In this document: one piece after another, positions 1 to 7,835 of the stretch
Layout of the letters: every line of letters starts with the position of its first letter
Position numbering within the stretch: position 1 is the first letter of the stretch
Assembly (NCBI GenBank): GCA_002299675.1
Contig: DBOW01000023.1
Coordinates: forward strand, 1,381-15,831
Source of the DNA: Solobacterium sp. UBA636
GTDB lineage: Bacteria; Bacillota_I; Bacilli_A; Erysipelotrichales; Erysipelotrichaceae
Length of the DNA: 14,451 nucleotides
Direction: 5' to 3'
Position numbers and translations under genes: made by a program
Notes under the pieces: generated by a model
The model's input: the letters and a program-made list of their open reading frames with translations, nothing else
Databases searched by the model: none
Told to the model about the DNA's origin: nothing

Positions 1-986
1 TGCTGAGAATGATTGCCGGCTTCAACAGCATCGAAGGAGGCGATTTTTATTTTGGTGAAACCAGAATAAATGATATTGATCCTTCCAAGCGTAATATTGG
101 TATGGTTTTCCAGAACTATGCCATTTTCCCAAACATGAATGTTGAGAAAAACGTGGCTTTTGGTTTAAAGAATCGTAAGCTGCCTAAGGAAGAAATAGCT
201 GAAAAAACCGATAAGTTTTTAAAGCTTATGAAAATTGATGAGTATCGTGACAGAATGCCTGAAAGACTCTCTGGTGGTCAGCAGCAGCGTGTAGCTTTAG
301 CCAGAGCTTTGGCTATTACTCCTGATGTTCTTCTGATGGATGAGCCTTTAAGTAATCTGGATGCCAAGCTTAGAATTGAGATGCGTACAGTAATTAAGGG
401 AATTCAGAACGACGTAGGTATTACTACTGTCTATGTAACTCACGACCAGGAAGAGGCCATGGCGGTAAGCGACAGGATTGCGGTTATGAACCATGGTGAT
501 ATTCAGCAGATTGGTACACCAAAAGTGTTATATCAAAGACCAGCCAATCTTTTTGTCGCCACCTTTATCGGTCACACCAATGTACTTGATGGAAAGCTGA
601 AGATTAAAAACGGAAAAGCCTATCTGTCTTTGGCTGGTGACTATGAGGTTGAGGTAGATACTATCAAAGATGATGAAAAGAAAGATCAGCCTGTCAAGGC
701 TTCTATTCGTCCAGAGGAGCTGGTTGTGGATGCCAAGGGAAATGAAGGGCTTAAGGCAACTGTTGATGATGCGGTATTCTTAGGTTTAAATACTCATTAT
801 TTTGTTCATCTTGTTGATGGCGAAAAACTGGAGATCATTCAGGAGTCACAGATTGATTCGATGATTGAAAAGGGAACAGATATTCGTCTGAAGATTAAAA
901 CTGAGAAGATTAATATTTTTGATGAAGCTGGAGATCACAATCTGGTTAAAGGCGTAATCAATGACTATGATGTCTATAAGGAATAG
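1..986 (+). CDS. ABC importer ATPase, FbpC/PotA type (5' end outside window)
   Basis: This is the ATP-hydrolysing subunit of a binding-protein-dependent importer, acting on the inner face of the membrane. The first full codon is at base 3, and the Walker A loop lies before the window. Counting from the first in-window Met (base 9), the Q-loop is VFQNYAIFP (33-41), the signature is LSGGQQQR (87-94), Walker B is VLLMDEP (107-113) and the switch His is in YVTHDQEEA (142-150). From about residue 230 the C-terminus fits the TOBE domain of the Fe(III)/polyamine/sugar (CUT1, POPT) ATPases. The permease gene starts 3 bases after the stop, so the two are surely co-transcribed. The substrate cannot be read from this subunit; the fused permease points to the iron(III)/phosphonate-type group. 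The in-window ATG at base 9 is internal, because residues L-R just before it continue the usual TTLRMIAG stretch. Confidence 0.93.
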   Translation, partial: LRMIAGFNSIEGGDFYFGETRINDIDPSKRNIGMVFQNYAIFPNMNVEKNVAFGLKNRKLPKEEIAEKTDKFLKLMKIDEYRDRMPERLSGGQQQRVALARALAITPDVLLMDEPLSNLDAKLRIEMRTVIKGIQNDVGITTVYVTHDQEEAMAVSDRIAVMNHGDIQQIGTPKVLYQRPANLFVATFIGHTNVLDGKLKIKNGKAYLSLAGDYEVEVDTIKDDEKKDQPVKASIRPEELVVDAKGNEGLKATVDDAVFLGLNTHYFVHLVDGEKLEIIQESQIDSMIEKGTDIRLKIKTEKINIFDEAGDHNLVKGVINDYDVYKE

Positions 987-989
987 TTT

Positions 990-2642
990 ATGAATAAGAC
1001 GGCAAATAAGTATTTCGATATCTGGAAACTGGTATCGATATTCATTTTGTGTTTATATGGTCTGTTTCTGATCTATCCTTTATTTAAGCTTCTGTATAAT
1101 GCGTTTTTTGCGGGTGGTGAGTTTACTTTAGAATATTTTCAGTCCTTCTTTTCGCAAAAGTATTATGTTAAGTCTATTTTTAATTCACTGAAGGTTTCTA
1201 TCTGTGCTACAGCTTTAAGCCTGGCTATTGGCGTACCTCTGGCCTATTTTTATCAGATGTATGAGATTAAGGGCAAGACAATATTACAGGTACTTATAAT
1301 TCTCTGTTCAATGTCTGCGCCTTTTATCGGAGCCTATTCCTGGATTATGCTGCTTGGAAGAAGTGGGGTAATCACAAAGTTTATTGAGAGTATCATTCCA
1401 ATAAGGATGCCTAATATTTATGGATTTAACGGTATTCTGCTGGTACTTTCTCTGCAGCTTTATCCGCTTGTGTTCCTCTATGTTTCGGGAGCTTTAAAGA
1501 ATATAGATAATTCTTTGCTGGAAGCAGCAGAGAATATGGGCTGCAGTGGTTTTAAGCGTTTCTTTAAGATAGTAATACCTCTTTGTATGCCTACAATTAT
1601 TGCAGCAGCATTAATGGTATTTATGCGTGCGTTTGCGGATTTTGGTACTCCGTTATTAATTGGTGAAGGCTATCAGACTTTCCCGGTTATTATTTATAAC
1701 TCATATTTTGCGGAAACTGGTGGTGATCATAATTTTGGTGCGGCTATATCGGTAATTGCGATTGTAATTACGGCAATCATATTCCTGATACAGAAGTATA
1801 TAAATGGAAAATTTACGTTTACTATGAACGCTCTTCATCCAATCGAGAGAAAAGAAATTCATGGTATTCATTATGTTCTGGTTAATATTTACAGCTGGTT
1901 TGTTGTTGCGATAGCATTTCTGCCACAGATATATGTAATCTATACTTCATTCTTAAAGACGTCCGGCAAGATATTCCTGAAGGGTTTCTCTCTGGATTCT
2001 TACCGTTATGCCTTTACACATCTGACCAAGGCTATACCAAATACTTTTATAATCGGCGGACTGGCACTGATTGTTGTCATTGTGCTGGCGATACTCATTG
2101 CCTATCTGGTAGTTAGACGTAATAATCTGATGAACAAGGTTATTGATACTGTTTCCATGGTTCCATATATTATTCCGGGTTCGGTTGTTGGTATTGCGCT
2201 GGTTATGGCTTTCAACAAGAAACCGCTGGTTTTGACAGGTACCATGATTATTATGATAGTGGCTCTGGTTATAAGGCGTATTCCTTATACTATCAGGTCT
2301 TCAACAGCTACTCTGCAGCAGATTTCAATGTCGATTGAGGAAGCAGCTATTTCTTTAGGTTCCAGTAAGCTGAAGGCTTTCTTCAGAATAACTGTTCCTA
2401 TGATGGCTAATGGTATTCTGTCAGGTGCTATAATGTCCTGGGTAACTATTATAACTGAGCTGTCCACAGCCATAATTCTGTATAATCTCAATACTATTAC
2501 ATTAACTCTGGCAACCTATACTTATGTTTCCAGAGGAAATTATGGTATTGCGGCTGCCTATGCCACAATCCTTACGGTATCAACGATTATATCTTTGCTG
2601 ATATATATGAAGGTTACTGGAAACAAGGAAATTTCATTCTGA
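990..2642 (+). CDS. ABC importer permease, fused two-domain FbpB type
   Basis: This is an integral membrane permease of about 12 predicted helices, made of two homologous halves in one chain. Hydrophobic segments lie roughly at residues 14-36, 66-86, 98-122, 146-168, 195-216, 248-268, 300-320, 351-374, 387-407, 415-430, 470-497 and 518-540. Each half has an EAA loop, the docking site for the ATPase: EAAENMG with a downstream IPL at 178-198, and EAAISLG with a downstream VPM at 451-471. This double-permease layout is typical of Fe(III) (FbpB/SfuB/AfuB) and 2-aminoethylphosphonate importers, which use one permease gene instead of two. It follows the ATPase after 3 bases and ends at a terminator. 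The substrate-binding protein is presumably upstream of the window. Iron is the common annotation for this family, but the substrate is an inference. Confidence 0.9.
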   Translation: MNKTANKYFDIWKLVSIFILCLYGLFLIYPLFKLLYNAFFAGGEFTLEYFQSFFSQKYYVKSIFNSLKVSICATALSLAIGVPLAYFYQMYEIKGKTILQVLIILCSMSAPFIGAYSWIMLLGRSGVITKFIESIIPIRMPNIYGFNGILLVLSLQLYPLVFLYVSGALKNIDNSLLEAAENMGCSGFKRFFKIVIPLCMPTIIAAALMVFMRAFADFGTPLLIGEGYQTFPVIIYNSYFAETGGDHNFGAAISVIAIVITAIIFLIQKYINGKFTFTMNALHPIERKEIHGIHYVLVNIYSWFVVAIAFLPQIYVIYTSFLKTSGKIFLKGFSLDSYRYAFTHLTKAIPNTFIIGGLALIVVIVLAILIAYLVVRRNNLMNKVIDTVSMVPYIIPGSVVGIALVMAFNKKPLVLTGTMIIMIVALVIRRIPYTIRSSTATLQQISMSIEEAAISLGSSKLKAFFRITVPMMANGILSGAIMSWVTIITELSTAIILYNLNTITLTLATYTYVSRGNYGIAAAYATILTVSTIISLLIYMKVTGNKEISF

Positions 2643-2648
2643 TTAATC

Positions 2649-2680
2649 AAAGGTCGGTGCTTAAAAGGCATCGGCTTTTT
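2649..2680 (+). terminator. Rho-independent terminator of the ABC operon
   Basis: The stem pairs GGTCGGTGC (2652-2660) with GCATCGGCT (2668-2676), including G-U pairs. The loop is TTAAAAG, the stem foot is A/T-rich, and a run of five T follows (2676-2680). It lies a few bases after the permease stop codon and separates that operon from the glycogen operon. Confidence 0.8.
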
Positions 2681-2708
2681 GATAATGAAAAAGTTTAAAA
2701 AAATGAAA

Positions 2709-2722
2709 TGTAAGCGTTTTTA
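2709..2722 (+). promoter_or_regulatory. Putative cre (CcpA) site at the glycogen promoter
   Basis: TGTAAGCGTTTTTA matches the Bacillus-type cre consensus TGWAARCGYTWNCW at 13 of 14 positions. It overlaps the place where the -35 element must lie for the TATAAT at 2740-2745. In Bacillota, a cre overlapping the -35 region usually mediates repression by CcpA with HPr-Ser-P. The match is seen directly; binding is inferred. Confidence 0.6.
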
Positions 2723-2745
2723 AGAAAAGAAGTTTAAGATATAAT
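2717..2745 (+). promoter_or_regulatory. Promoter of the glycogen operon
   Basis: A perfect -10 hexamer, TATAAT, sits at 2740-2745. With a 17-base spacer the -35 is TTTTTA (2717-2722), which is weak and shared with the cre-like site. Transcription would start near 2752, giving a leader of only about 15 bases before the ATG at 2767. No strong Shine-Dalgarno is visible in that leader, only GTTGAG. The position directly after the upstream terminator supports the call. Confidence 0.6.
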
Positions 2746-2766
2746 AATAATGTTGTTGAGTAATTT

Positions 2767-3573
2767 ATGAATAAAATTGCATTGATATATGATTTTGATA
2801 AAACACTCTCTCCCAGAGATATGCAGGAGTTTCATTTGATTCCTTCTCTTGGTTATGATGATCCTAAGGAATTCTGGGATAAGTGTAAAAATGAGACTGA
2901 TAAATATAATATGGATTCTATTCTTTCTTATATGCTGATGATTAAGAAAGATAATCCAGATCTTACTTATGATGATCTGAAAAGGGAAGGAAAATATCTT
3001 GAGCTTTTTAAGGGTGTTGATACCTGGTTTGAGCGTATTAACCGTTATGGTAAAAGAAGAGGAATAGAGGTTGAACACTACATTATTTCATCTGGTTTAA
3101 AGGAAATGATTGAGGGTTCCAAGATTGCGAAGTATTTTAAGCGTATTTATGCCTGTTCCTATGCCTTTGATGATAATGGAAAGATTCTGTGGCCTGCAAG
3201 GGTTGTAAACTATACTACCAAGACACAGTATCTGTTTAGAATCAATAAGAATGTTCTTGATGAAACTAATGACAGGGATTTAAACAGATCTACACCTGAG
3301 GAGGAGAAATATATTCCTTTTAATAACATGGTTTATTTTGGTGATGGTCTTACCGATGTTCCAAGCATGAAGGTTGTAAGAGGCAATGGCGGCTATACAA
3401 TTGCGGTCTATAATTCAGCGTTAAATAAGCAGGCTCTGGCAATGGAGCTTAAAAACGATAAGAGAGCTAATTTTGCCCTGGAGGCAAATTATTCTAAGGG
3501 GAGTGATATTGAGAAGGTCGTTAAAATGATTATTGATACGGCCGCTTCAATGCACAGGATGGAAGAGTTGTAA
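2767..3573 (+). CDS. HAD-superfamily phosphatase, first gene of the glycogen operon
   Basis: This is a cytoplasmic haloacid-dehalogenase-fold hydrolase of 268 residues. Motif I is DFDKTLS at 9-15, where D9 is the nucleophile and D11 the acid/base. Motif II is the serine in IISSG (106-110). The metal-binding motif IV is GDGLTD (192-197). A Lys near 152 could serve as motif III. About 90 residues between motifs I and II form a mostly charged, helical cap, as in phosphoserine-phosphatase-like HADs. No signal peptide is present. The stop codon overlaps the pullulanase start (TAATG), so the two are translationally coupled. That position suggests a sugar-phosphate or related substrate tied to glycogen metabolism, but the sequence does not name it. 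The superfamily call is firm; the specific function is unknown. Confidence 0.88.
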   Translation: MNKIALIYDFDKTLSPRDMQEFHLIPSLGYDDPKEFWDKCKNETDKYNMDSILSYMLMIKKDNPDLTYDDLKREGKYLELFKGVDTWFERINRYGKRRGIEVEHYIISSGLKEMIEGSKIAKYFKRIYACSYAFDDNGKILWPARVVNYTTKTQYLFRINKNVLDETNDRDLNRSTPEEEKYIPFNNMVYFGDGLTDVPSMKVVRGNGGYTIAVYNSALNKQALAMELKNDKRANFALEANYSKGSDIEKVVKMIIDTAASMHRMEEL

Positions 3574-5543
3574 TGCGAAGAAAGTTTTATCTGGATGATT
3601 TTGGTCTGATAAGGACAGACTATGAGGATGGCTATCTTCATCATGGTCTTATGTTATATCGTAACGATGATGAAATTGATGTTACTTTAAGCAGGGAAGA
3701 TGATAAGCTGGCTATTAGATTTAATGGGGAAATTGATCAGCACGATGAATATTCAATTATATATAATGGACTGACATATCCTGTTTTTATGCGTTTTATT
3801 ACTCATAGTCCTGAATTTGACGAAATGTTCTATCCGGATTTAGATAAGCTAGGTTCTTTCTATCGCCGCAACACCTGTAATTTCAGAGTATGGGCACCGC
3901 TTAGTAAAGCTGCCTATGTAGTTGTGGATAATAAGCGTTACCAGATGAATTATACTGATAAAGGTGTATATGAGCTTAAGCTTAAGGGAAGATATGAGGG
4001 AAGTATTTATCATTTTGAGGTATTAAGAAATGACAGACTGGTTAAGTTCAAGGATCCTTTTTCTTATTCCTGTGTTAAGGACAGAGAGGAGTCTTATGTT
4101 GTTGATACAAGGAAACTTAATTTTAAGAATATTAAGGTTTCAATAACTTCAGATCCGATTATTTATGAGCTTTCAGTGAGGGATTTTTCTTCAGATGAAA
4201 ATGCTCCTTTTAAACATAAGGGCAAGTTCCTTTCATTTACAGAGGAGGGTTTGAAGATAGATGGCTATCCGGTTGGAATTGATTATCTTAGAACTCTGGG
4301 TGTTTCACATGTTCAGCTGATGCCGGTTCAGACTTTTGATCTGGATAATGGGGTTTATAACTGGGGCTATAATCCGATGGAATTTAATACTTTTCATTAT
4401 GATTATGTAGTTGGAAGGGGGCCATATGCTCAGATTAATGAATTCAGGGCAATGGTTGATTCTCTGCATAAAAATGGACTGAAAGTAACTCTGGATGTAG
4501 TATACAATCATGTCTACAATAAAGACAGATATGCACTGGAAAAAGCGGTTCCTTATTATTTCTTCCGTTATAGGGGTGAGATAATGGGCAATGCTTCGTG
4601 GTGCGGCAATGAGCTAAGGAGTGAGAGTCCTTTCTTTAGAGAATATCTTAAAGTAATTAATCAGCGTCTTGTCCAGATTTATGATATTGATGGTTTAAGA
4701 TTTGATCTGATGGGCATTCTTGATATAGATACTATTAATTATCTCAATGATGAGATGAAATCTATTAAGCGTGATTTCTTAATGTATGGTGAGGGCTGGA
4801 ATATGGGCGATATTCTGCCTGATGATGACAAGGCCAGCATGTATAATGCCTACAAGATGCCTGAGGTATTCTTTTTTAATCCATACTATCGAGATGCCTT
4901 AAGGGGAAATCTGAATGAGAGATATACTAAGGGATATCTTTGCGGCAATCGTTATTTCGAGGAAACAATAAAGAACTGTCTGATGGGTTCATATTATTAT
5001 GGTCTGAATATGGATCAGTCGCTTAATTATCTTGACTGTCATGATAATATGACTTTCTATGATAAAATCTGCGGTTTTGATTATGATGATTATACTAAGG
5101 CCAATATAATCAAGTTTGCTCTGGCAATGCTTATATTTGCCAAGGGTATTCCTTTTATTCACGCCGGTTTTGAGTTTGAAAGAAGTAAGAAGGGTGTGGA
5201 AAATTCTTATAACAGCGATGACTCAATCAATAAGCTTGACTGGCGTGATATGGTCAAAAATATAGATATTGTTAATTATCTGAAAAAGATAATTGCGGTA
5301 AGAAAACAGAAGCCTGTGTTCAGAATCGATATTTCTGCAGGCATTGACTACAATTATAACCTAATGATATTTTCAATAGGCAGCTTTGATATTATTATTA
5401 ATCCAACGGAATATGTTAACCGTTTAAACAATGGTATAACATATAAATCCATTCTCTTCCCAAATGGAGATTTCGGTTATGGCTTATGTAATGTTGAAGT
5501 GGATAAATATTCTTTAATTGTCGCTGAAAAATATGAAAATTAG
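3573..5543 (+). CDS. pulA: Type I pullulanase (glycogen debranching, GH13_14)
   Basis: This enzyme hydrolyses alpha-1,6 branch points in glycogen or limit dextrins. It lacks a signal peptide, so it is intracellular and probably the operon's debranching enzyme. The order is a family-specific N-terminal region (1-95), a CBM48-like beta-sandwich (about 98-180), the GH13 barrel (from about 195) and a C-terminal beta domain (from about 585). The type I pullulanase marker is YNWGYNP at 262-268, with Asn where Asp is usual. All four GH13 regions are intact: DVVYNH at 308-313, GLRFDLMG at 374-381 with nucleophile D378, MYGEGW at 404-409 with acid E407, and the CHDN stretch with H490-D491. At 656 residues it is slightly shorter than Bacillus AmyX. 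Its ATG shares one base with the HAD stop codon. Confidence 0.94.
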   Translation: MRRKFYLDDFGLIRTDYEDGYLHHGLMLYRNDDEIDVTLSREDDKLAIRFNGEIDQHDEYSIIYNGLTYPVFMRFITHSPEFDEMFYPDLDKLGSFYRRNTCNFRVWAPLSKAAYVVVDNKRYQMNYTDKGVYELKLKGRYEGSIYHFEVLRNDRLVKFKDPFSYSCVKDREESYVVDTRKLNFKNIKVSITSDPIIYELSVRDFSSDENAPFKHKGKFLSFTEEGLKIDGYPVGIDYLRTLGVSHVQLMPVQTFDLDNGVYNWGYNPMEFNTFHYDYVVGRGPYAQINEFRAMVDSLHKNGLKVTLDVVYNHVYNKDRYALEKAVPYYFFRYRGEIMGNASWCGNELRSESPFFREYLKVINQRLVQIYDIDGLRFDLMGILDIDTINYLNDEMKSIKRDFLMYGEGWNMGDILPDDDKASMYNAYKMPEVFFFNPYYRDALRGNLNERYTKGYLCGNRYFEETIKNCLMGSYYYGLNMDQSLNYLDCHDNMTFYDKICGFDYDDYTKANIIKFALAMLIFAKGIPFIHAGFEFERSKKGVENSYNSDDSINKLDWRDMVKNIDIVNYLKKIIAVRKQKPVFRIDISAGIDYNYNLMIFSIGSFDIIINPTEYVNRLNNGITYKSILFPNGDFGYGLCNVEVDKYSLIVAEKYEN

Positions 5544-5545
5544 GG

Positions 5546-5551
5546 TATAAT
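5546..5551 (+). promoter_or_regulatory. Possible internal -10 element ahead of glgC
   Basis: A perfect TATAAT lies 3 bases after the pulA stop and 18 bases before the glgC ATG. No good -35 is found at 16-18 bases upstream (GCTGAA at 17), and the extended -10 TGn is absent (GGG). It could raise glgC-glgD-glgA output over HAD-pulA, or be chance in A+T-rich DNA. Confidence 0.3.
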
Positions 5552-5569
5552 AAATTTACGAGGTGCAAT

Positions 5570-6727
5570 ATGAAAAAGAATAATATGGTAGCAATGATTC
5601 TTGCCGGTGGTAGAGGTTCTCGTCTATATGACTTAACCAAAAACATCGCAAAGCCAGCTGTGCACTATGGAGGTAAATACAGGATAATCGATTTCCCTCT
5701 TTCAAACTGTGCAAATTCTAATATTTCTACAGTTGGCGTCTTACTTCAGTATGAATCAGTAGTTCTTGGTTCATACGTAACACGTGAATATACGTGGGGT
5801 CTTGATATGGAAGGCGGTGGCGTATTTGCCCTGTCACCTAGAGAGAAGGATGAGTCTGATTTAAGTGTTTATCGTGGTACTGCAGATGCCATTACTCAGA
5901 ACATCGATTTCCTTGATCAGGAAGAAGCTGATTATGTATTAATCCTGTCTGGTGACCATATCTATAAGATGAATTATGATAAGATGCTTAAGGCTCATAT
6001 TGATTCTGGTGCTGATGCGACTATTGCAGTTATGGAAGTTCCAATGAAGGAAGCAAGCCGTTTCGGTATTATGAATACTGATGAGACCGATCGCATTGTT
6101 GAATTTGAAGAGAAACCAAAGGAGCCTAAGTCAAATCTGGCTTCAATGGGTATTTATATTTTCTCTTATAAGACTTTAAGAAAATATCTGAAGGAAGATG
6201 AGAAGAAGGATTCTAATCATGACTTCGGTAAGGATATTATCCCAGCTTACTTAAATGACGGCTTAAAGCTCCAGGCTTACCGCTTCAAGGGATACTGGAA
6301 GGATGTAGGTACTATTGATTCATTGTGGGAAGCAAATATGGATTTATTAGATCCTTCTAATACTTTAAATTTATTTGATCCTGACTGGAAGATTTATACT
6401 GCTGATGGAAATCCTGTTCCTCAGTCAATTGGCGACAATGCCAAGATTTCATCAGCTTATATCACTCAGGGTGCCAGAGTTGAAGGTGAAGTTAAGCATT
6501 CTGTTGTATTCACTAACTGTCTGGTTAAAGAAGATGCCAAGGTCATCGATACAGTATTGATGAATGGTGTAACAGTTGGCAAAGGTGCTGTCTTAAACAG
6601 ATGTCTGGTAGCTGAGAATACCAAGATTCCTGATGGAATGAAGATTGGCAAAAAGGATTCCAAGGAAATCCTGCTGGTAACTAATAAGCTTGTAGCAGAG
6701 CTTGGAGGTAAGAAACGTGGCAAATAA
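5570..6727 (+). CDS. glgC: Glucose-1-phosphate adenylyltransferase, catalytic subunit
   Basis: GlgC makes ADP-glucose and pyrophosphate from glucose-1-phosphate and ATP, the committed step of bacterial glycogen synthesis. The nucleotidyltransferase fold starts with MILAGGRGSRL (9-19), which carries the nucleotide-binding loop, then KPAVHYGGKYRIIDFPLSNC (28-47). The metal-binding catalytic Asp is in LSGDHIY (D129). EEKP (180-183) and GYWKDVGT (241-248) form the sugar-phosphate site. Hexapeptide-type left-handed beta-helix repeats follow from about residue 285. The length (385 residues) is normal for Gram-positive GlgC. GAGGTG at 5560-5565 supports the ATG. Its 3' end overlaps the glgD start by 11 bases. 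Gram-positive GlgC typically works in a complex with GlgD, encoded next. Confidence 0.97.
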   Translation: MKKNNMVAMILAGGRGSRLYDLTKNIAKPAVHYGGKYRIIDFPLSNCANSNISTVGVLLQYESVVLGSYVTREYTWGLDMEGGGVFALSPREKDESDLSVYRGTADAITQNIDFLDQEEADYVLILSGDHIYKMNYDKMLKAHIDSGADATIAVMEVPMKEASRFGIMNTDETDRIVEFEEKPKEPKSNLASMGIYIFSYKTLRKYLKEDEKKDSNHDFGKDIIPAYLNDGLKLQAYRFKGYWKDVGTIDSLWEANMDLLDPSNTLNLFDPDWKIYTADGNPVPQSIGDNAKISSAYITQGARVEGEVKHSVVFTNCLVKEDAKVIDTVLMNGVTVGKGAVLNRCLVAENTKIPDGMKIGKKDSKEILLVTNKLVAELGGKKRGK

Positions 6728-7832
6728 GATTTTAGGTATCGTTAATTTTGAACCAAACTATGTACATGTAGAGGGACTTGAGGAACACCGCCCAGTTTCT
6801 GCTGTTTCTATTCTGGGAAGATATCGTGTTATTGATTTTGCGATGAGCAATTTCGCTAACTCAGGTATTCAGAATATTCAGGTTTATATTAAATCACGTC
6901 CTCGTTCTTTAATTGAACACATTCAGGGTACAAACTATAATATCAACTCAAAAAGAGGAAGCATCAAGATTCTTCCTTCTGAAAGAGCTTATTCAAGTGA
7001 GATTTATAACACTGATATCCGTGCAATGATGGACAATATTCAGCAGATTGAGGAAGCTAATGCAGCATATGTTGTAATAGCTCCATGTCATTTCATATAT
7101 ACACAGGATTTTAATGAGCTGGTTGAAGAGCACATTAAGTCTGGAAATGATATTACAATGCTTTATCAGATTGTAAATAACGCTGATAAGAACTTTGTAA
7201 ACTGTGATACTCTGGATATTGATGAAAATAAGGTTGTTAAGGCTATTGGTACAAACCGTGGCAATAAGAAGAAAGCTTCAATTTCTTTAGAGACATACGT
7301 TATGTCTAAGAAGCTTTTAATCGATCTTCTGCATGCTGGTCTTAATATTTCGTCTGTATATTCTTTAAGAGATACAATCGTTGATACATTTGAGGATTTC
7401 AAGGTTGGTGCTTATTGTCATGCAGCCAGCGCCTACTGTATTTCTTCTTTGATGGCATACTTCAATTCAACTATGCACATTAGAAAAGAGAACAAGGTTA
7501 AGGCTTTAATTACTGATGAATGGCCAATCCACACCAATACTAATGATTCATGTCCAACTCTATATTCTGAGGATGCAGATGTTAAGGGTTCAATTATCGG
7601 TAATGGCTGTATAATTGAAGGAACTGTAATCAATTCAGTTATTGGCAGAAATGTAGTAATTAAGAAGGGCACTGTTGTTAAGGATTCGATTGTATTACCA
7701 AACGCCTTAATCAACAAAAATGTTACTTTGGAAAACTGTGTTGTTGACAAATACGCAATTGTTACACACGCAAAGAATTTAAAGGGTGAAGAAAACGCTC
7801 CTTTATATGTCGCAAGAAGGGATAGAATTTAA
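6717..7832 (+). CDS. glgD: ADP-glucose pyrophosphorylase regulatory subunit GlgD
   Basis: This is the non-catalytic paralogue of GlgC that raises GlgC activity in the heteromer. I choose the GTG at 6717, because GGAGGT (6704-6709) lies 7 bases ahead of it and the homologous N-terminus (ANKILGIVNF) begins there. The longer TTG reading at 6702 would start over the ribosome site itself. The protein is 371 residues. It keeps the fold, with GRYRVIDFAMSNFANSGI at 34-51 matching GGKYRIIDFPLSNCANS. It lacks the GGxGSRL nucleotide loop (the N-terminus reads GIVNFEPNYV), and Cys124 in APCHFIY replaces the catalytic Asp of SGDHIY. Hexapeptide repeats fill the C-terminal third. The 11-base overlap with glgC implies coupled translation and stoichiometric production. 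Confidence 0.94.
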   Translation: MANKILGIVNFEPNYVHVEGLEEHRPVSAVSILGRYRVIDFAMSNFANSGIQNIQVYIKSRPRSLIEHIQGTNYNINSKRGSIKILPSERAYSSEIYNTDIRAMMDNIQQIEEANAAYVVIAPCHFIYTQDFNELVEEHIKSGNDITMLYQIVNNADKNFVNCDTLDIDENKVVKAIGTNRGNKKKASISLETYVMSKKLLIDLLHAGLNISSVYSLRDTIVDTFEDFKVGAYCHAASAYCISSLMAYFNSTMHIRKENKVKALITDEWPIHTNTNDSCPTLYSEDADVKGSIIGNGCIIEGTVINSVIGRNVVIKKGTVVKDSIVLPNALINKNVTLENCVVDKYAIVTHAKNLKGEENAPLYVARRDRI

Positions 7833-7835
7833 AAT

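Noticed and set aside
2734..3078. Minus-strand reading frame of 114 codons opposite the HAD gene start
   Set aside because: It is antisense to conserved HAD motifs, of biased I/L/F/K composition from A+T-rich DNA, and overlaps the glycogen promoter.
6702..7832. Longer GlgD reading starting at TTG 6702
   Set aside because: That start lies on top of the GGAGGT ribosome site. GTG at 6717 is correctly spaced from it and fits the family N-terminus.
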